Below are positions 1 to 8,815 of a DNA stretch of 62,711 nt, piece after piece. The stretch's first letter is position 1; every line of letters begins with the position of its first letter. Origin of the DNA: Haliea sp. Lineage in GTDB: Bacteria; Pseudomonadota; Gammaproteobacteria; Pseudomonadales; Halieaceae. The stretch covers positions 45,999 to 108,709 of the forward strand of contig JAHEBL010000001.1 in assembly GCA_024642265.1 (NCBI GenBank). The letters run 5' to 3'. The position numbers and the translations under genes were made by a program. The notes beneath the pieces are model-generated. The model saw only the letters and a list, made by a program, of their open reading frames with translations. It was not told the origin of the DNA and made no database searches.

Positions 1-68
1 CAGCGCGCTGATATACATCCAATGTATTTATTTTATAATGTCCATGAATCAGAATTATACCATTCGCC

Positions 69-1055
69 ATGGACTCCATAGAACTTTCAAAAATAGACCT
101 CAACCTGCTGATTTCCCTCGATATATTGATGCAGGAACAAAACGTATCGAGGGCGGCCAAGCGGCTGCATATCACCCAGCCGGCCATGAGCAAAACCCTG
201 TCTCGACTGCGGGCCTTGTTTGGCGACCCGCTTTTTACCCGCAGCAGCCACGGCATGCAGCCCACGCCCAGGGCCCTGGAACTGGCGGCGGGGCTGGGGG
301 GCGTGCTCGCCGGCATCCAGCACCTGGTGACGGGCGACCGCTTCGATCCGCAGACATATGCAGGGGAAGTCACACTGGCACTGTCAGAGTATATCGGGCT
401 TGCCCTGCTGCCGGAGCTGGTGCGCAAACTGGCGGCGGAAGCACCGCGGCTGAGTATCCGTGTTGTCACCCGGGTAGAAGACCAGCTGGAGCAACTGGCC
501 CGGGGTAACCTGGATTTTGCCATTCACGTAGAGCACGCCCACTACGGCCCGGACTATCGGGTGGAGAAACTGGGCCCCAGCGCCACCACGCTGCTGGCCC
601 GCAGCGATCATCCGCTCACCCGGGGCGAGATGACGCCTGAGCGCCTGGCCCGCTACCCACTGATCCGGCCTTACATTTCCGACCTGGAACAGCTGGAAGT
701 ACAGCGCAGTTCGACGATCTATAACCAGCTGCTGTCCGGAGGGCGCGGATCACTGGAAATATCCCATTTGTTGACTGCACTGGAAGTGCTGCGTTGCACC
801 GACCACATCATGCCCGGACCCGCCTATATTCTGCAGAATGAGGGAGCAACCCGCGGTCTGTGCGCCCTGCCCCCCCTCGCCGGCGGCACCCCGAGCATCG
901 ACTATGCGCTCGTCGCCCATAACCGCACCGCGCACTCGCCCCTGCACGGGTGGTTGTGGGAGCAGATCACGTGTACCATCCGCGACTTGCGCATACCCCT
1001 CGCGCGCAAGATGCGCCAGCGGGTAGCAGCGGGCAGTAACGACCCACTCCATTAG
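69..1055 (+). CDS. LysR-family transcriptional regulator
   Basis: The 328-residue protein has the standard LysR plan. An N-terminal winged helix-turn-helix occupies about residues 8-67, with the recognition segment around VSRAAKRLHITQPAMSKTLS. An effector-binding domain of two Rossmann-like lobes follows. The N-terminus (ELSKIDLNLLISLDILM) resembles the NodD/PcpR/SyrM branch of the family. The start at the ATG just after CCATGG gives a normal LysR N-terminus. It lies 10 bp upstream of the TatD gene on the same strand, and no divergent target gene is visible because the window begins 68 bp upstream. The effector cannot be inferred. Confidence 0.9.
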   Translation: MDSIELSKIDLNLLISLDILMQEQNVSRAAKRLHITQPAMSKTLSRLRALFGDPLFTRSSHGMQPTPRALELAAGLGGVLAGIQHLVTGDRFDPQTYAGEVTLALSEYIGLALLPELVRKLAAEAPRLSIRVVTRVEDQLEQLARGNLDFAIHVEHAHYGPDYRVEKLGPSATTLLARSDHPLTRGEMTPERLARYPLIRPYISDLEQLEVQRSSTIYNQLLSGGRGSLEISHLLTALEVLRCTDHIMPGPAYILQNEGATRGLCALPPLAGGTPSIDYALVAHNRTAHSPLHGWLWEQITCTIRDLRIPLARKMRQRVAAGSNDPLH

Positions 1056-1065
1056 CGAATACCAG

Positions 1066-1878
1066 ATGAGCAAAAACAAGCGGCGCGAGATACCGCGTTT
1101 CGACACTCCCATCATCGAGACCCACTGCCACCTGGATTATCTCGACGCGGATGAACTGACAGCTACCCTGGCGCAATCCGCGCAGGTGGGTATCGAGCGG
1201 ATTATCACGATTGCCGTATCTGCGGCCAACCTGGGGCGGGTACTGGAGCTGACCCGGGAAGCTGCCAATATCTGGGGTACCCAGGGCATTCACCCCCACG
1301 AGGCTGCCTCCTTCAATGCTGATACGGAAGCACTGATTAGGCTGCAGGCGAAGGACGAGCGGATCCTGGCGATTGGCGAGATTGGCCTGGACTATCATTA
1401 TGACCACGCCGACCGGGCCGTCCAGCGAACGGTTTTCGAGCGGCAGCTGCAGCTCGCAGCGGAACTGGATATGCCCGTGGTGATTCACACCCGCGAGGCG
1501 GATGACGATACCCGGGACATCCTCAGGGCATTCGGTCCGCTGCTGCGGCGCAAGGGTGTCTTGCACAGTTTCACCTCCGGCCTGCCGCTGGCGGAGTACT
1601 GCCTGGCGGAAGGCTTCATGCTGGGGTTCAACGGTATTGCCACCTTCAACCGCGCCGACAACGTGCGGGAGGTGATTGCTGCCACCCCGCTGGAGCAAAT
1701 ACTGCTGGAAACGGACGCCCCCTACCTCACCCCGGTACCTTACCGGGGCCGGCCCAATGCCCCGTTCTATCTGCCGCTGGTAGCGGAAAAAGTGGCAGAG
1801 GTAAAACAGCTGGACGTTGAAACGATGCTTCGACAGGTCTACCGCAACAGCATAACCGCTTTTTTTGGAGCCGCCTGA
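1066..1878 (+). CDS. TatD-family metal-dependent hydrolase
   Basis: This is a TIM-barrel metallohydrolase of the TatD/YcfH family, whose characterised members are Mg-dependent DNases. Visible signatures are the metal-binding HCH at residues 20-22 (ETHCHLDYL), GEIGLDYHY near residue 105, IHTREA, and the C-terminal ETDAPYL motif. Its 270 residues are the usual length. The stop codon overlaps the start of rapA by one base (TGATG), so the two are probably co-translated. The exact substrate is unknown. The short basic N-terminal extension (MSKNKRREIPRF) is unusual but does not disturb the fold. Confidence 0.92.
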   Translation: MSKNKRREIPRFDTPIIETHCHLDYLDADELTATLAQSAQVGIERIITIAVSAANLGRVLELTREAANIWGTQGIHPHEAASFNADTEALIRLQAKDERILAIGEIGLDYHYDHADRAVQRTVFERQLQLAAELDMPVVIHTREADDDTRDILRAFGPLLRRKGVLHSFTSGLPLAEYCLAEGFMLGFNGIATFNRADNVREVIAATPLEQILLETDAPYLTPVPYRGRPNAPFYLPLVAEKVAEVKQLDVETMLRQVYRNSITAFFGAA

Positions 1879-4640
1879 TGGAATACATTGTGGGGCAACG
1901 CTGGGTAAGCCACGCTGATGCACAGCTCGGCCTCGGTGTGGTCGTCGACTTCGAGGGCAGGCGGGTCACACTCGCCTTCCCCGCGGTGGGCGAGGAGCGC
2001 ACCTATGCAACCGAGAGCGCCCCCCTGAGTCGCTTGAGGTTCAAGGTCGGGGACCGCATATCGACAGTCGACAACCTGGAATTGCTGGTAACCGGGGTGG
2101 CTGAGCACCATGGGCTGCTGGTGTACACCGGCACCGACCACCACGAGCAATCGCAGACCATATCAGAGCTGGAACTGGACGCGTTTGTCCAGCTGACCAC
2201 ACCACAGCAGCGATTGCTCAACGGACACTTTGACAAGAACAGTGACTTCGCCCTGCGCGTAGCCACCCTCGGGCATATTGATCGCCTGCAGCGATCGCCA
2301 GCCCGCGGCTTGCTGGGCTCGCGCACAAGCCTGCTGCCGCACCAGGTCTACATTGCCAATGAAGTGGGCCAACGCCATGCACCGCGGGTCTTGCTGGCGG
2401 ACGAGGTGGGACTTGGCAAGACCATCGAGGCCGGCATGATCATCCACCAGCAGCTGCTCACCGGCCGGGCGTCGCGGGTCATGGTACTGGTGCCACCCAG
2501 CCTGCTGCACCAGTGGCTGGTGGAGATGCTGCGCCGCTTCAACTTGCATTTTTCCCTGTTCGATGCCGACCGCATTGCGGAAATGCCCGACGAAAATCCC
2601 TTCGAAAGTGAACAGCTTGTCCTGTGCAGTCTCGAACTGTTCGAGTCGCGCCCCGACCTGCAGGCACAGGCTGTGGCGGCCGACTGGGACCTGGTGGCCG
2701 TGGACGAGGCCCACCACCTGCACTGGTCCGCCGACAGCGCGGGTGAAGACTACCTGTTTGTGGAGGCTCTCTCCCGCGCCAGCGCCGGACTGCTGCTGCT
2801 CACCGCCACTCCCGAACAGATCGGCCAGGCCAGTCACTTCGCCCGCTTGCGCCTGCTGGACCCCTCCCGCTTCCACGACCTCGAGAGTTTCAAGGCCGAG
2901 GAGCAACAGTACCGCCACCTGAGTGAGCTGGCGGATGCCCTGGAAGCAGGCCAGAAGCCCTCTGACCTGCCTCCCGGACTGGACCCCGGGGCGCCGGCGG
3001 AAGCCCTCATAGAACAGATACTGGACCGGCACGGCACAGGCCGGGTGCTGTTTCGCAACACCCGCGCCGCGGTAAAGGGCTTCCCACACAGGGTCCTGCA
3101 CCGCTACCCGCTGGCGGCGCCTGAGGAATACAGCTGCGCCCGTGTCGAGCTCGAAGAGCAGCTACACCCGGAACAGCCTTATCTCGACGACAGCTGGCTG
3201 TCCTTCGACCCGCGGGTGAAATGGCTGGAGCAGACCCTGAAGGAATTGCGACCCGCCAAGGCGCTGGTGATCTGCGCCCGTGCGGAGACCGCGGTGGCCC
3301 TGGAGCATCACTTACAGATGCGGGCGGGGATCCGCTCCGCCGCGTTTTACGAGGACCTGTCCATCATCGAGCGGGACCGGGCCGCGGCTTATTTCGCCGA
3401 CGAGATCAATGGCGCCCAGACCCTGGTCTGTTCCGAGATCGGCAGCGAGGGGCGCAACTTCCAGTTCGCCCACCACCTGATACTGTTCGACCTGCCCCTG
3501 AACCCTGACCTGCTGGAACAGCGCATCGGGCGGCTTGACCGGATCGGCCAGCAGTGCGATGTCGAAATCCATGTTCCCTATCTGGCGCAGACCGCCCAGG
3601 AAACACTGGTGGATTGGTACGACCGCGGCATGAACCTGTTCACCGACAGCTGCTCTGCCGGGTATATGATATTCGAGACATTCCGTGAGCGGCTGCTTGC
3701 GCAGCTGGCGCAGCGCAGCGGGGAATTCGATGCCTTGCTGGCGGACACCGCGGATTTTACCGCGCAAACCAGGGCAGAACTGCGCGAGGGCCGCGACCGC
3801 CTGCTGGAACGCAATTCCTGCAAACCGGAAATCGCTGCTGTCCTGATCGAGGAGATCAGGGCAAACGAGGAAAGCAACAGCCTGGAACGTTTCCTGGAAG
3901 ACCTCTGCGAGGCCTTTGGGGTGGACCAGGAGTTCCACTCGGAACAGGCCGTAATCCTGCGTCCTTCGGAACATATGCTTACCGGGCATTTCCCCTACCT
4001 GCGCGAGGACGGCACAACGATCACGTTCAGCCGTGATAAGGCGCTGGCCCGTGAGGACATGGAATTCGCCAGCTGGGAGCATCCCATGATCCTGGAGGCG
4101 ACCGATATGGTGCACTCCACCGAACTGGGTAACGCGGCCATCGGCACCATCAAACTCAAGGGCGTCGCCCCCGGCACCATGCTGCTGGAGGCACTCTATA
4201 CGGTCAATTGTGTCGCTCCACGCGCCCTGCAGGTGGACCGCTTCCTGCCGCTTTCGCCAATGCGCCTGCTGGTGGACGCGCGCGGTAAGGACCTGGCTGA
4301 GCTGGTGCCGCACACCCGCCTGAACGAGCTTATCCAGAGCGTCAAGAAATCCACTGCACTGGCCATAATCAAACAGGTTCACCAGGAAGTGGAGGCAAAG
4401 ATGACGCTGGCGAGCGCCAGGGCGGAGCAGCAGTTGCAGGCCATTCTCGCGCAAGCGGAGCAGGCCATGCGTGCAGACCTGGGCAGGGAACTGGCCCGGC
4501 TGGAAGCACTGCAGCAGGTCAACCCCTCTATCCGGCAGGAGGAAGTGGACCACCTGCGCGCTCGCATCGATGAATGTGCGATCCACATCGAGCACGCCAA
4601 TCTGCAACTACAGGCGCTGCGACTGGTCATTACCACCTGA
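1878..4640 (+). CDS. rapA: RNA polymerase-associated ATPase RapA
   Basis: RapA is a Swi2/Snf2-family ATPase that binds RNA polymerase and promotes its recycling. The 920 residues are close to the family length (about 950-970). An N-terminal Tudor-like region covers about residues 1-110. Helicase motifs follow in order: Walker A DEVGLGKT (175-182), DEAHH (276-280), TATP (309-312) and the arginine-finger motif QRIGRLDRIGQ (548-558). A long C-terminal RapA-specific region ends in a coiled-coil-like, glutamine- and glutamate-rich helix (about 810-900). The ATG overlaps the stop of the preceding TatD gene, which supports this start. Confidence 0.96.
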   Translation: MEYIVGQRWVSHADAQLGLGVVVDFEGRRVTLAFPAVGEERTYATESAPLSRLRFKVGDRISTVDNLELLVTGVAEHHGLLVYTGTDHHEQSQTISELELDAFVQLTTPQQRLLNGHFDKNSDFALRVATLGHIDRLQRSPARGLLGSRTSLLPHQVYIANEVGQRHAPRVLLADEVGLGKTIEAGMIIHQQLLTGRASRVMVLVPPSLLHQWLVEMLRRFNLHFSLFDADRIAEMPDENPFESEQLVLCSLELFESRPDLQAQAVAADWDLVAVDEAHHLHWSADSAGEDYLFVEALSRASAGLLLLTATPEQIGQASHFARLRLLDPSRFHDLESFKAEEQQYRHLSELADALEAGQKPSDLPPGLDPGAPAEALIEQILDRHGTGRVLFRNTRAAVKGFPHRVLHRYPLAAPEEYSCARVELEEQLHPEQPYLDDSWLSFDPRVKWLEQTLKELRPAKALVICARAETAVALEHHLQMRAGIRSAAFYEDLSIIERDRAAAYFADEINGAQTLVCSEIGSEGRNFQFAHHLILFDLPLNPDLLEQRIGRLDRIGQQCDVEIHVPYLAQTAQETLVDWYDRGMNLFTDSCSAGYMIFETFRERLLAQLAQRSGEFDALLADTADFTAQTRAELREGRDRLLERNSCKPEIAAVLIEEIRANEESNSLERFLEDLCEAFGVDQEFHSEQAVILRPSEHMLTGHFPYLREDGTTITFSRDKALAREDMEFASWEHPMILEATDMVHSTELGNAAIGTIKLKGVAPGTMLLEALYTVNCVAPRALQVDRFLPLSPMRLLVDARGKDLAELVPHTRLNELIQSVKKSTALAIIKQVHQEVEAKMTLASARAEQQLQAILAQAEQAMRADLGRELARLEALQQVNPSIRQEEVDHLRARIDECAIHIEHANLQLQALRLVITT

Positions 4641-4654
4641 CGCAACAATCCCCC

Positions 4655-4846
4655 GTGGTCGCCTCTACAGCCGATGCAAGGCCAACAGATGTTCCTGACG
4701 CGCTCATCGGCGGCAGGCGGTGGCACAATACCTACCCCGGGGTCGCCTGTGATATCGCCTCCCTGTACCCCTACGATGCCAGCAGCTGCCTGAAAGACCG
4801 CCAGCGTCTGGTGATGGAAGATTTCGAAATAAAGAACAAGGCCTGA
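4655..4846 (+). pseudogene. Remnant of a flavin-containing (Baeyer-Villiger-type) monooxygenase
   Basis: Between rapA and the terminator, a short plus-strand frame reads GGRRWHNTYPGVACDIAS followed by LYPYDAS at about 4709-4783. This closely matches the diagnostic BVMO/FMO segment (GGTW..NRYPG..CD.PS..Y.YSF) that normally sits about 40-60 residues from the start of a roughly 500-residue enzyme. The upstream FAD GxGxxG motif and everything downstream are missing, and the frame stops at 4846. The piece has no start codon of its own; the open frame extends back into the rapA 3' end. I read it as the debris of a deleted gene. It could instead be a chance resemblance, because only about 25 residues are informative. 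Confidence 0.45.
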
Positions 4847-4850
4847 AGCG

Positions 4851-4874
4851 GGGCCGGGCGCGAAGGCCCGGCCC
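4851..4874. terminator. Bidirectional stem-loop terminator candidate
   Basis: A perfect 9-bp GC stem (GGGCCGGGC / GCCCGGCCC) with a 6-base loop lies between the rapA side (plus strand) and the 3' end of the glycine-zipper gene (minus strand, stop at 4881). The U-tract is weak on both sides (GGTCGTTT on the plus strand), so termination efficiency is uncertain. Confidence 0.55.
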
Positions 4875-4880
4875 GGTCGT

Positions 4881-5471
4881 TTAATCCGCGCAGAGGATTT
4901 CCATTTTGCGCCGCGCCAGGTCCACTTCATCAGCGGTCGCGGCCTCAACCAGCTGTTGCTTGGCATTGTGGCACTGGTTGGCTTCCTGCACGAAACTGTC
5001 CTGCAGTTGCTCCCTGGCCTTGGCCGATGCCGACTCGCAAGTGATGGGCGTGACCCGGCGAACGTTAGCCGTGTTGCCGTTCTCCTCGACCACTACACAG
5101 TCGCCGATGCGGATTTCGGTCTGGTCGGTGACAACCCGGATGCTGCTGCCCTCACCGGTGCGAACAGTGTATGCCACGCCGTCGCGGCTGCCCTGGGCAG
5201 CGCTCGACAGTGCGCCACCGGCCCCTGCACCAATGATGGTGTTGCGCGCTTTCTTGCTGGAGGATTTGCCACCTGCCGACAGCAGGCCCAGCGCTCCGCC
5301 GACCACTGCACCCTTGCCCGCCTCCGAGTCCAGTTGCACCCGCTGCACGTTCTCGACGATACCGGTGCTGACTTTGGCCGACTGACCGGCCTTCTGGGCC
5401 AAGCCCGGGGCTGCCGCCAACACCAGCGACAGTGACAGCGCCGAAAGCGCCCCTGTTTTGGATTTCATCAT
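4881..5471 (-). CDS. Glycine-zipper 2TM-domain envelope protein (SlyB/17-kDa-antigen-like)
   Basis: The 196-residue protein starts with a cleavable-looking signal peptide (about residues 1-26, hydrophobic core ALSLSLVLAAAPGLA ending near AQKA). It has no lipobox cysteine, unlike SlyB or PcP. Residues about 50-95 hold glycine- and alanine-rich zipper segments (GKGAVVGGALGLLSAGG and NTIIGAGAGGALSSAAQG), which in this family insert in or line the outer membrane. A small beta-rich segment follows, then a helical, charged C-terminus. The gene is monocistronic, with its own hairpin downstream. The role is unknown beyond a probable envelope or periplasmic location. The second ATG is an equally good start. 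Confidence 0.75.
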   Translation of the reverse strand: MMKSKTGALSALSLSLVLAAAPGLAQKAGQSAKVSTGIVENVQRVQLDSEAGKGAVVGGALGLLSAGGKSSSKKARNTIIGAGAGGALSSAAQGSRDGVAYTVRTGEGSSIRVVTDQTEIRIGDCVVVEENGNTANVRRVTPITCESASAKAREQLQDSFVQEANQCHNAKQQLVEAATADEVDLARRKMEILCAD

Positions 5472-5619
5472 TCACAACTCCCAGTCCTGTAATGTTGCAG
5501 TTGCAGCAAGACAAGCCAGCTCGAAACAGCAGCGCCACGGCTTTTTTGCCAGCAAGCGAGAATAACATAGCAGTAGTAAGGGAGTAAAAACCGCGCGGGG
5601 TCGCGACGACTCTGTGCGG

Positions 5620-6369
5620 TCAGCAGATCAGCAACTGCTCGAGGGTCGTCTGCAGGCGCAGCAGGTCGACCGGTTCCGACAGGCGATGATCGCCGTTTTT
5701 TACCAGCTGGATTTCCACGTCCGTCCCGCGCAACTGTTGTGCCAGGTTCAGAGCGAGCTGCCAGGGCACGTCCTCGTCACGCTGCCCATGGATCAACCTC
5801 ACCGGCACATCAACAGGAACTTCCCCGCCCAGCAACAGGTGGGCATCACCTTCATCCAGCAGCAGCCGGCCGATGCGGTAGGGCTCACCGTCATCGTAGC
5901 AATTGGGCAGGTCGGCATAAGCGCTGTCGCTGAGCTGCTGTCGCTGTGCAGCGCTCAGGGACGTGCGCAGGCGGTCGGTAAAATCCGGCGCCGCGGCAAC
6001 ACCAAGCAGCGCCTGCACCCGCTGCGCTCTTTTGAGCGCTACAAGCAGCATGATCCAGCCGCCCATCGACGATCCGACAAGCACCTGTGGACCCGAAGTG
6101 ACACTGTCCAGCACGGCGAGGGTGTCGTCCCGCCAGCGCCCGATACAACCCTCCTCCAGTCTGCCGCTGGACTCGCCGTGGCCCTGGTAGTCAAAGCGGG
6201 TGAACTGGCGGCCCCGGTCACGACACCATTGCTCCAGCGCCAGGGCCTTCACGCCCTGCATATTTGAATTGAAACCGGCGCAGAACAGTACACCCGGTGT
6301 ATCACCGGGTGTGTGCCGGTAGGCGATCGAAGAGCCGTCCGGCAATGACAGGAACGCGGTCTCGTCCAT
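5620..6369 (-). CDS. Alpha/beta-hydrolase (ABHD10-like thioesterase/esterase)
   Basis: Starting at the ATG at 6369 gives a 249-residue alpha/beta-hydrolase. The open frame extends further upstream, but that part overlaps the preceding SDR gene and has no family resemblance. The nucleophile is Ser101 in GSSMGG, the acid is Asp198 or Asp200 in GQRDEDVP, and the general base is His228 in NGDHRLS. The FDYQGHGESSG segment (59-69) is typical of ABHD10-like serine hydrolases. It is the last gene of the minus-strand acyl-CoA operon, 17 bp after the SDR. That position suggests a thioesterase or ester hydrolase acting on an operon intermediate, but the substrate is not evident. Confidence 0.82.
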   Translation of the reverse strand: MDETAFLSLPDGSSIAYRHTPGDTPGVLFCAGFNSNMQGVKALALEQWCRDRGRQFTRFDYQGHGESSGRLEEGCIGRWRDDTLAVLDSVTSGPQVLVGSSMGGWIMLLVALKRAQRVQALLGVAAAPDFTDRLRTSLSAAQRQQLSDSAYADLPNCYDDGEPYRIGRLLLDEGDAHLLLGGEVPVDVPVRLIHGQRDEDVPWQLALNLAQQLRGTDVEIQLVKNGDHRLSEPVDLLRLQTTLEQLLIC

Positions 6370-6386
6370 CTGGGCGGGCCGGTTCG

Positions 6387-7154
6387 TCAGGCCGCGGCGA
6401 CTATGCCGCCATCCAGGACGATGGTATGCCCGGTTACCCAGGCGGACGCCCGGGAGCACAGGTAAATCGCGGTACCGGCAGCATCCTCGGCATTGCCGAT
6501 ACGGCCCCGGGGATACGCGCTGGCCATTTCATCCGCATCGTCCGCCCAGTGGGCTGTCATTTTGCTGGGGAAAAAACCGGGGGCGATACCGTTGACGTTG
6601 ATATGCTGGCGCCCCAGATCGGCGCCGAGGTGGCGGGTCAGGTGATGCACCGCGGCCTTACTGGCGGTGTAGGAATAGTTGTCCATGTGCGAGTGGACAA
6701 GACCGTTTACCGAACCGATATTAATGACCCGGGCGGGGTCTTCGTCGCTGCCCGCCGCGCGCAGCAGCGGCAGCAACTCCCGGGTCAGGAAGAACAGGGA
6801 TTTGACGTTCAGGTCCATCACCTTGTCCCAGCCGCTCTCCGGGAACTCATCAATGGGTGCACCCCAGGTGGCGCCGGCATTATTCACCAGGATGTGCAGC
6901 TGGTTTTCACGCTCACGGATGGCATTTGCGAAGGCCGTTACGCCCTCGAGCGTGCCGAGATTGGAGGGTATTGCAATACACTCACCCACGGTGCCGAGTT
7001 CTTCCGCTGTCGCTCGCAGTTCATCTTCCTTGCGGGCGGTTATATAGGTTTTCACGCCATTTTCGACAAAACCCCTGGCGATCATGGCGCCTATACCGCG
7101 TGAGCCACCGGTAACAACCGCGACCTTCCCGCTTACATCAAACAAATTTTTCAT
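6387..7154 (-). CDS. SDR-family oxidoreductase (FabG/RhlG-like)
   Basis: This is a classical short-chain dehydrogenase of 255 residues. It has the cofactor-binding TGGSRGIG at 15-22, NNAG at 91-94, catalytic Ser148, and Tyr162/Lys166 in YTASK. An Arg at position 41 after the second beta strand (TARKEDE) favours NADP(H). The closest recalled relatives are RhlG-like beta-ketoacyl reductases and gluconate dehydrogenase-type SDRs. It sits between the carboxyltransferase (40 bp upstream) and the alpha/beta-hydrolase in the acyl-CoA operon, so a hydroxyacyl/ketoacyl step is likely. Confidence 0.88.
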   Translation of the reverse strand: MKNLFDVSGKVAVVTGGSRGIGAMIARGFVENGVKTYITARKEDELRATAEELGTVGECIAIPSNLGTLEGVTAFANAIRERENQLHILVNNAGATWGAPIDEFPESGWDKVMDLNVKSLFFLTRELLPLLRAAGSDEDPARVINIGSVNGLVHSHMDNYSYTASKAAVHHLTRHLGADLGRQHINVNGIAPGFFPSKMTAHWADDADEMASAYPRGRIGNAEDAAGTAIYLCSRASAWVTGHTIVLDGGIVAAA

Positions 7155-7194
7155 AGTATGTCCCTAACAGTTATTCACTCAATTGCTGTGCCGC

Positions 7195-8742
7195 TTAACA
7201 CACTCCCTGACTGCCCGTCGGGCCTGCCGCCGCAAAGGCGCGCAGGACCACAGCGCGGGTATCCGCCGGGTCGATAACGGCATCTATTTCAAGGTGAGCT
7301 GCCGCCTCGGTGGCCTTGCCCACTTCATACATGCGAGCCAACAGCTGCTGGAAAAGCTGCTCACGCTCTGCCGGCTCGGATACGGCATCCAGCTCCTTCT
7401 TGTAACCGAGGCGAACGGCGCCTTCAAGCCCCATGCCACCAAACTCACCCGTGGGCCAGGAAGCGGCGTACAGCGGCCGCACAAAACTGCCGCCGGTCAT
7501 GGCCATAGCGCCCAGGCCATAGCCCTTGCGCAGGAAAATAGCCACCACTGGCACTGTCATGGCGGCACCGGCCAGAAACAGCGATGACATGCTGCGCACC
7601 GCGCCCTGCTTTTCGCTGTCGGGGCCTACCATAAATCCCGGTGTGTCGGTCAGTGACAGCACGGGCAAACCCAGAGCATTGCAAATACGCAGGAAGCGGG
7701 CGGCTTTTTCCGACGCCTGCGCATCCACCGCGCCGCCCAGCTGCTGACAGTCGTTGGCGATCAACGCCAGCGGCCTGCCCTCAAGGCGAATAAAGCCGGT
7801 GACAATGCTGCGCCCGAAAATCCGCTGCAGCTCGAGAAATGAACCGGTATCGGCGATGGTCTCGATAACCCGGCGCACAGGGTAGGCCCAACGGCGATCC
7901 TGGGGAATCACGTCCCGCAGCCTCTCCTGCGACACCGCGGACCACTCATCCACCGGGCCCTGGAAATAGGAGAGCAGTTGTCGGGCCAGTGCAGTGGCAT
8001 GCGCCTCGTTGTCGGCGACGATGTCCACCACGCCATTCCTTTCCTGCACCTCTATCGGGCCGATATCAGTGGGGTCGAATTTACCCAGTCCGCCCCCCTC
8101 GATCATGGCGGGGCCGGCCATGCCGATCCATGAACTGCGCGTGGCAATGGTAAAGTCGGCACAGCCAAACAGGGCCGCGTTGCCGGCGAAACAGTAGCCG
8201 TTATTTACCGCTATACGCGGCACCTTGCCGCTGAGGCCCGCCCAGGTGCTGAAGGAACGGATGTTGAGACCGGCAATCTGGGTAGTGACATCGGTATCCC
8301 CCGGGCGGCCACCCCCGCCCTCGGTGTACATCACCACCGGCAGCGCCAGTTCCTCCGCGAGTTCACAGATACGGTCCAGCTTTTTGTGGTGAAAGAAACC
8401 CTGGGTGCCAGCCAGTACGGAGTAATCGTTGACGATGACCGCCGCCCTCGCCCGCCCGGCACCCACCAAAGCGGCATTTATTGTACAGGTGCCGGTGATG
8501 ATGCCGTCGCCGGCAGTGTTCGATTGCAGATCCTGGTAATCACGCCGGCTGCGCTGGGCCGCCACCGCGAGCTGACCGTATTCCACCAGGGAGTCGGCAT
8601 CGACCAGGTCGTCAATATTTTCCCGCGCCGTGCGATAGCCCTTGTCATGCCGCCTGTTGCGCGCTTCGCTGCGCTGCTCGTCCAACGTACGGGCCACGCG
8701 CTCGCGCCATGCGCTCAGCTCGGGCCGGGTCTCATCGTTCAT
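7195..8742 (-). CDS. Acyl-CoA carboxyltransferase beta-type subunit, no biotin partner nearby
   Basis: The 515-residue protein (ATG at 8742; an in-frame ATG 12 bp upstream is a worse start) has the double crotonase-fold architecture of propionyl-CoA or methylcrotonyl-CoA carboxyltransferase subunits. Visible signatures are RRHDKGYRTARENI-like N-terminal residues, GTINAALV-type core, VMYTEGGGGRPGD and the C-terminal half with TDTPGFMVG and KGYGLGAMAMTGG. Carboxylation would require biotin carboxylase and biotin carrier proteins, and neither gene is in the window. It lies within the acyl-CoA operon 61 bp after the crotonase gene. It could work with subunits encoded elsewhere or act as a decarboxylase. 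Confidence 0.85.
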   Translation of the reverse strand: MNDETRPELSAWRERVARTLDEQRSEARNRRHDKGYRTARENIDDLVDADSLVEYGQLAVAAQRSRRDYQDLQSNTAGDGIITGTCTINAALVGAGRARAAVIVNDYSVLAGTQGFFHHKKLDRICELAEELALPVVMYTEGGGGRPGDTDVTTQIAGLNIRSFSTWAGLSGKVPRIAVNNGYCFAGNAALFGCADFTIATRSSWIGMAGPAMIEGGGLGKFDPTDIGPIEVQERNGVVDIVADNEAHATALARQLLSYFQGPVDEWSAVSQERLRDVIPQDRRWAYPVRRVIETIADTGSFLELQRIFGRSIVTGFIRLEGRPLALIANDCQQLGGAVDAQASEKAARFLRICNALGLPVLSLTDTPGFMVGPDSEKQGAVRSMSSLFLAGAAMTVPVVAIFLRKGYGLGAMAMTGGSFVRPLYAASWPTGEFGGMGLEGAVRLGYKKELDAVSEPAEREQLFQQLLARMYEVGKATEAAAHLEIDAVIDPADTRAVVLRAFAAAGPTGSQGVC

Positions 8743-8815
8743 GCCATACCCCACGAAAACTCAAGCGGTGCACTGTACTGCAAATGCCCGGTGACACTAT
8801 CTGCTGGCGGCGCGA

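Noticed and set aside
967-1923. 318-codon frame antisense to the TatD gene
   Set aside because: No motif, and the plus strand TatD and rapA starts overlap it; shadow frame.
3312-4607. 431-codon open frame antisense to rapA
   Set aside because: Low-complexity, Gln/His/Leu-rich translation typical of a GC-rich shadow frame; rapA is unambiguous on the other strand.
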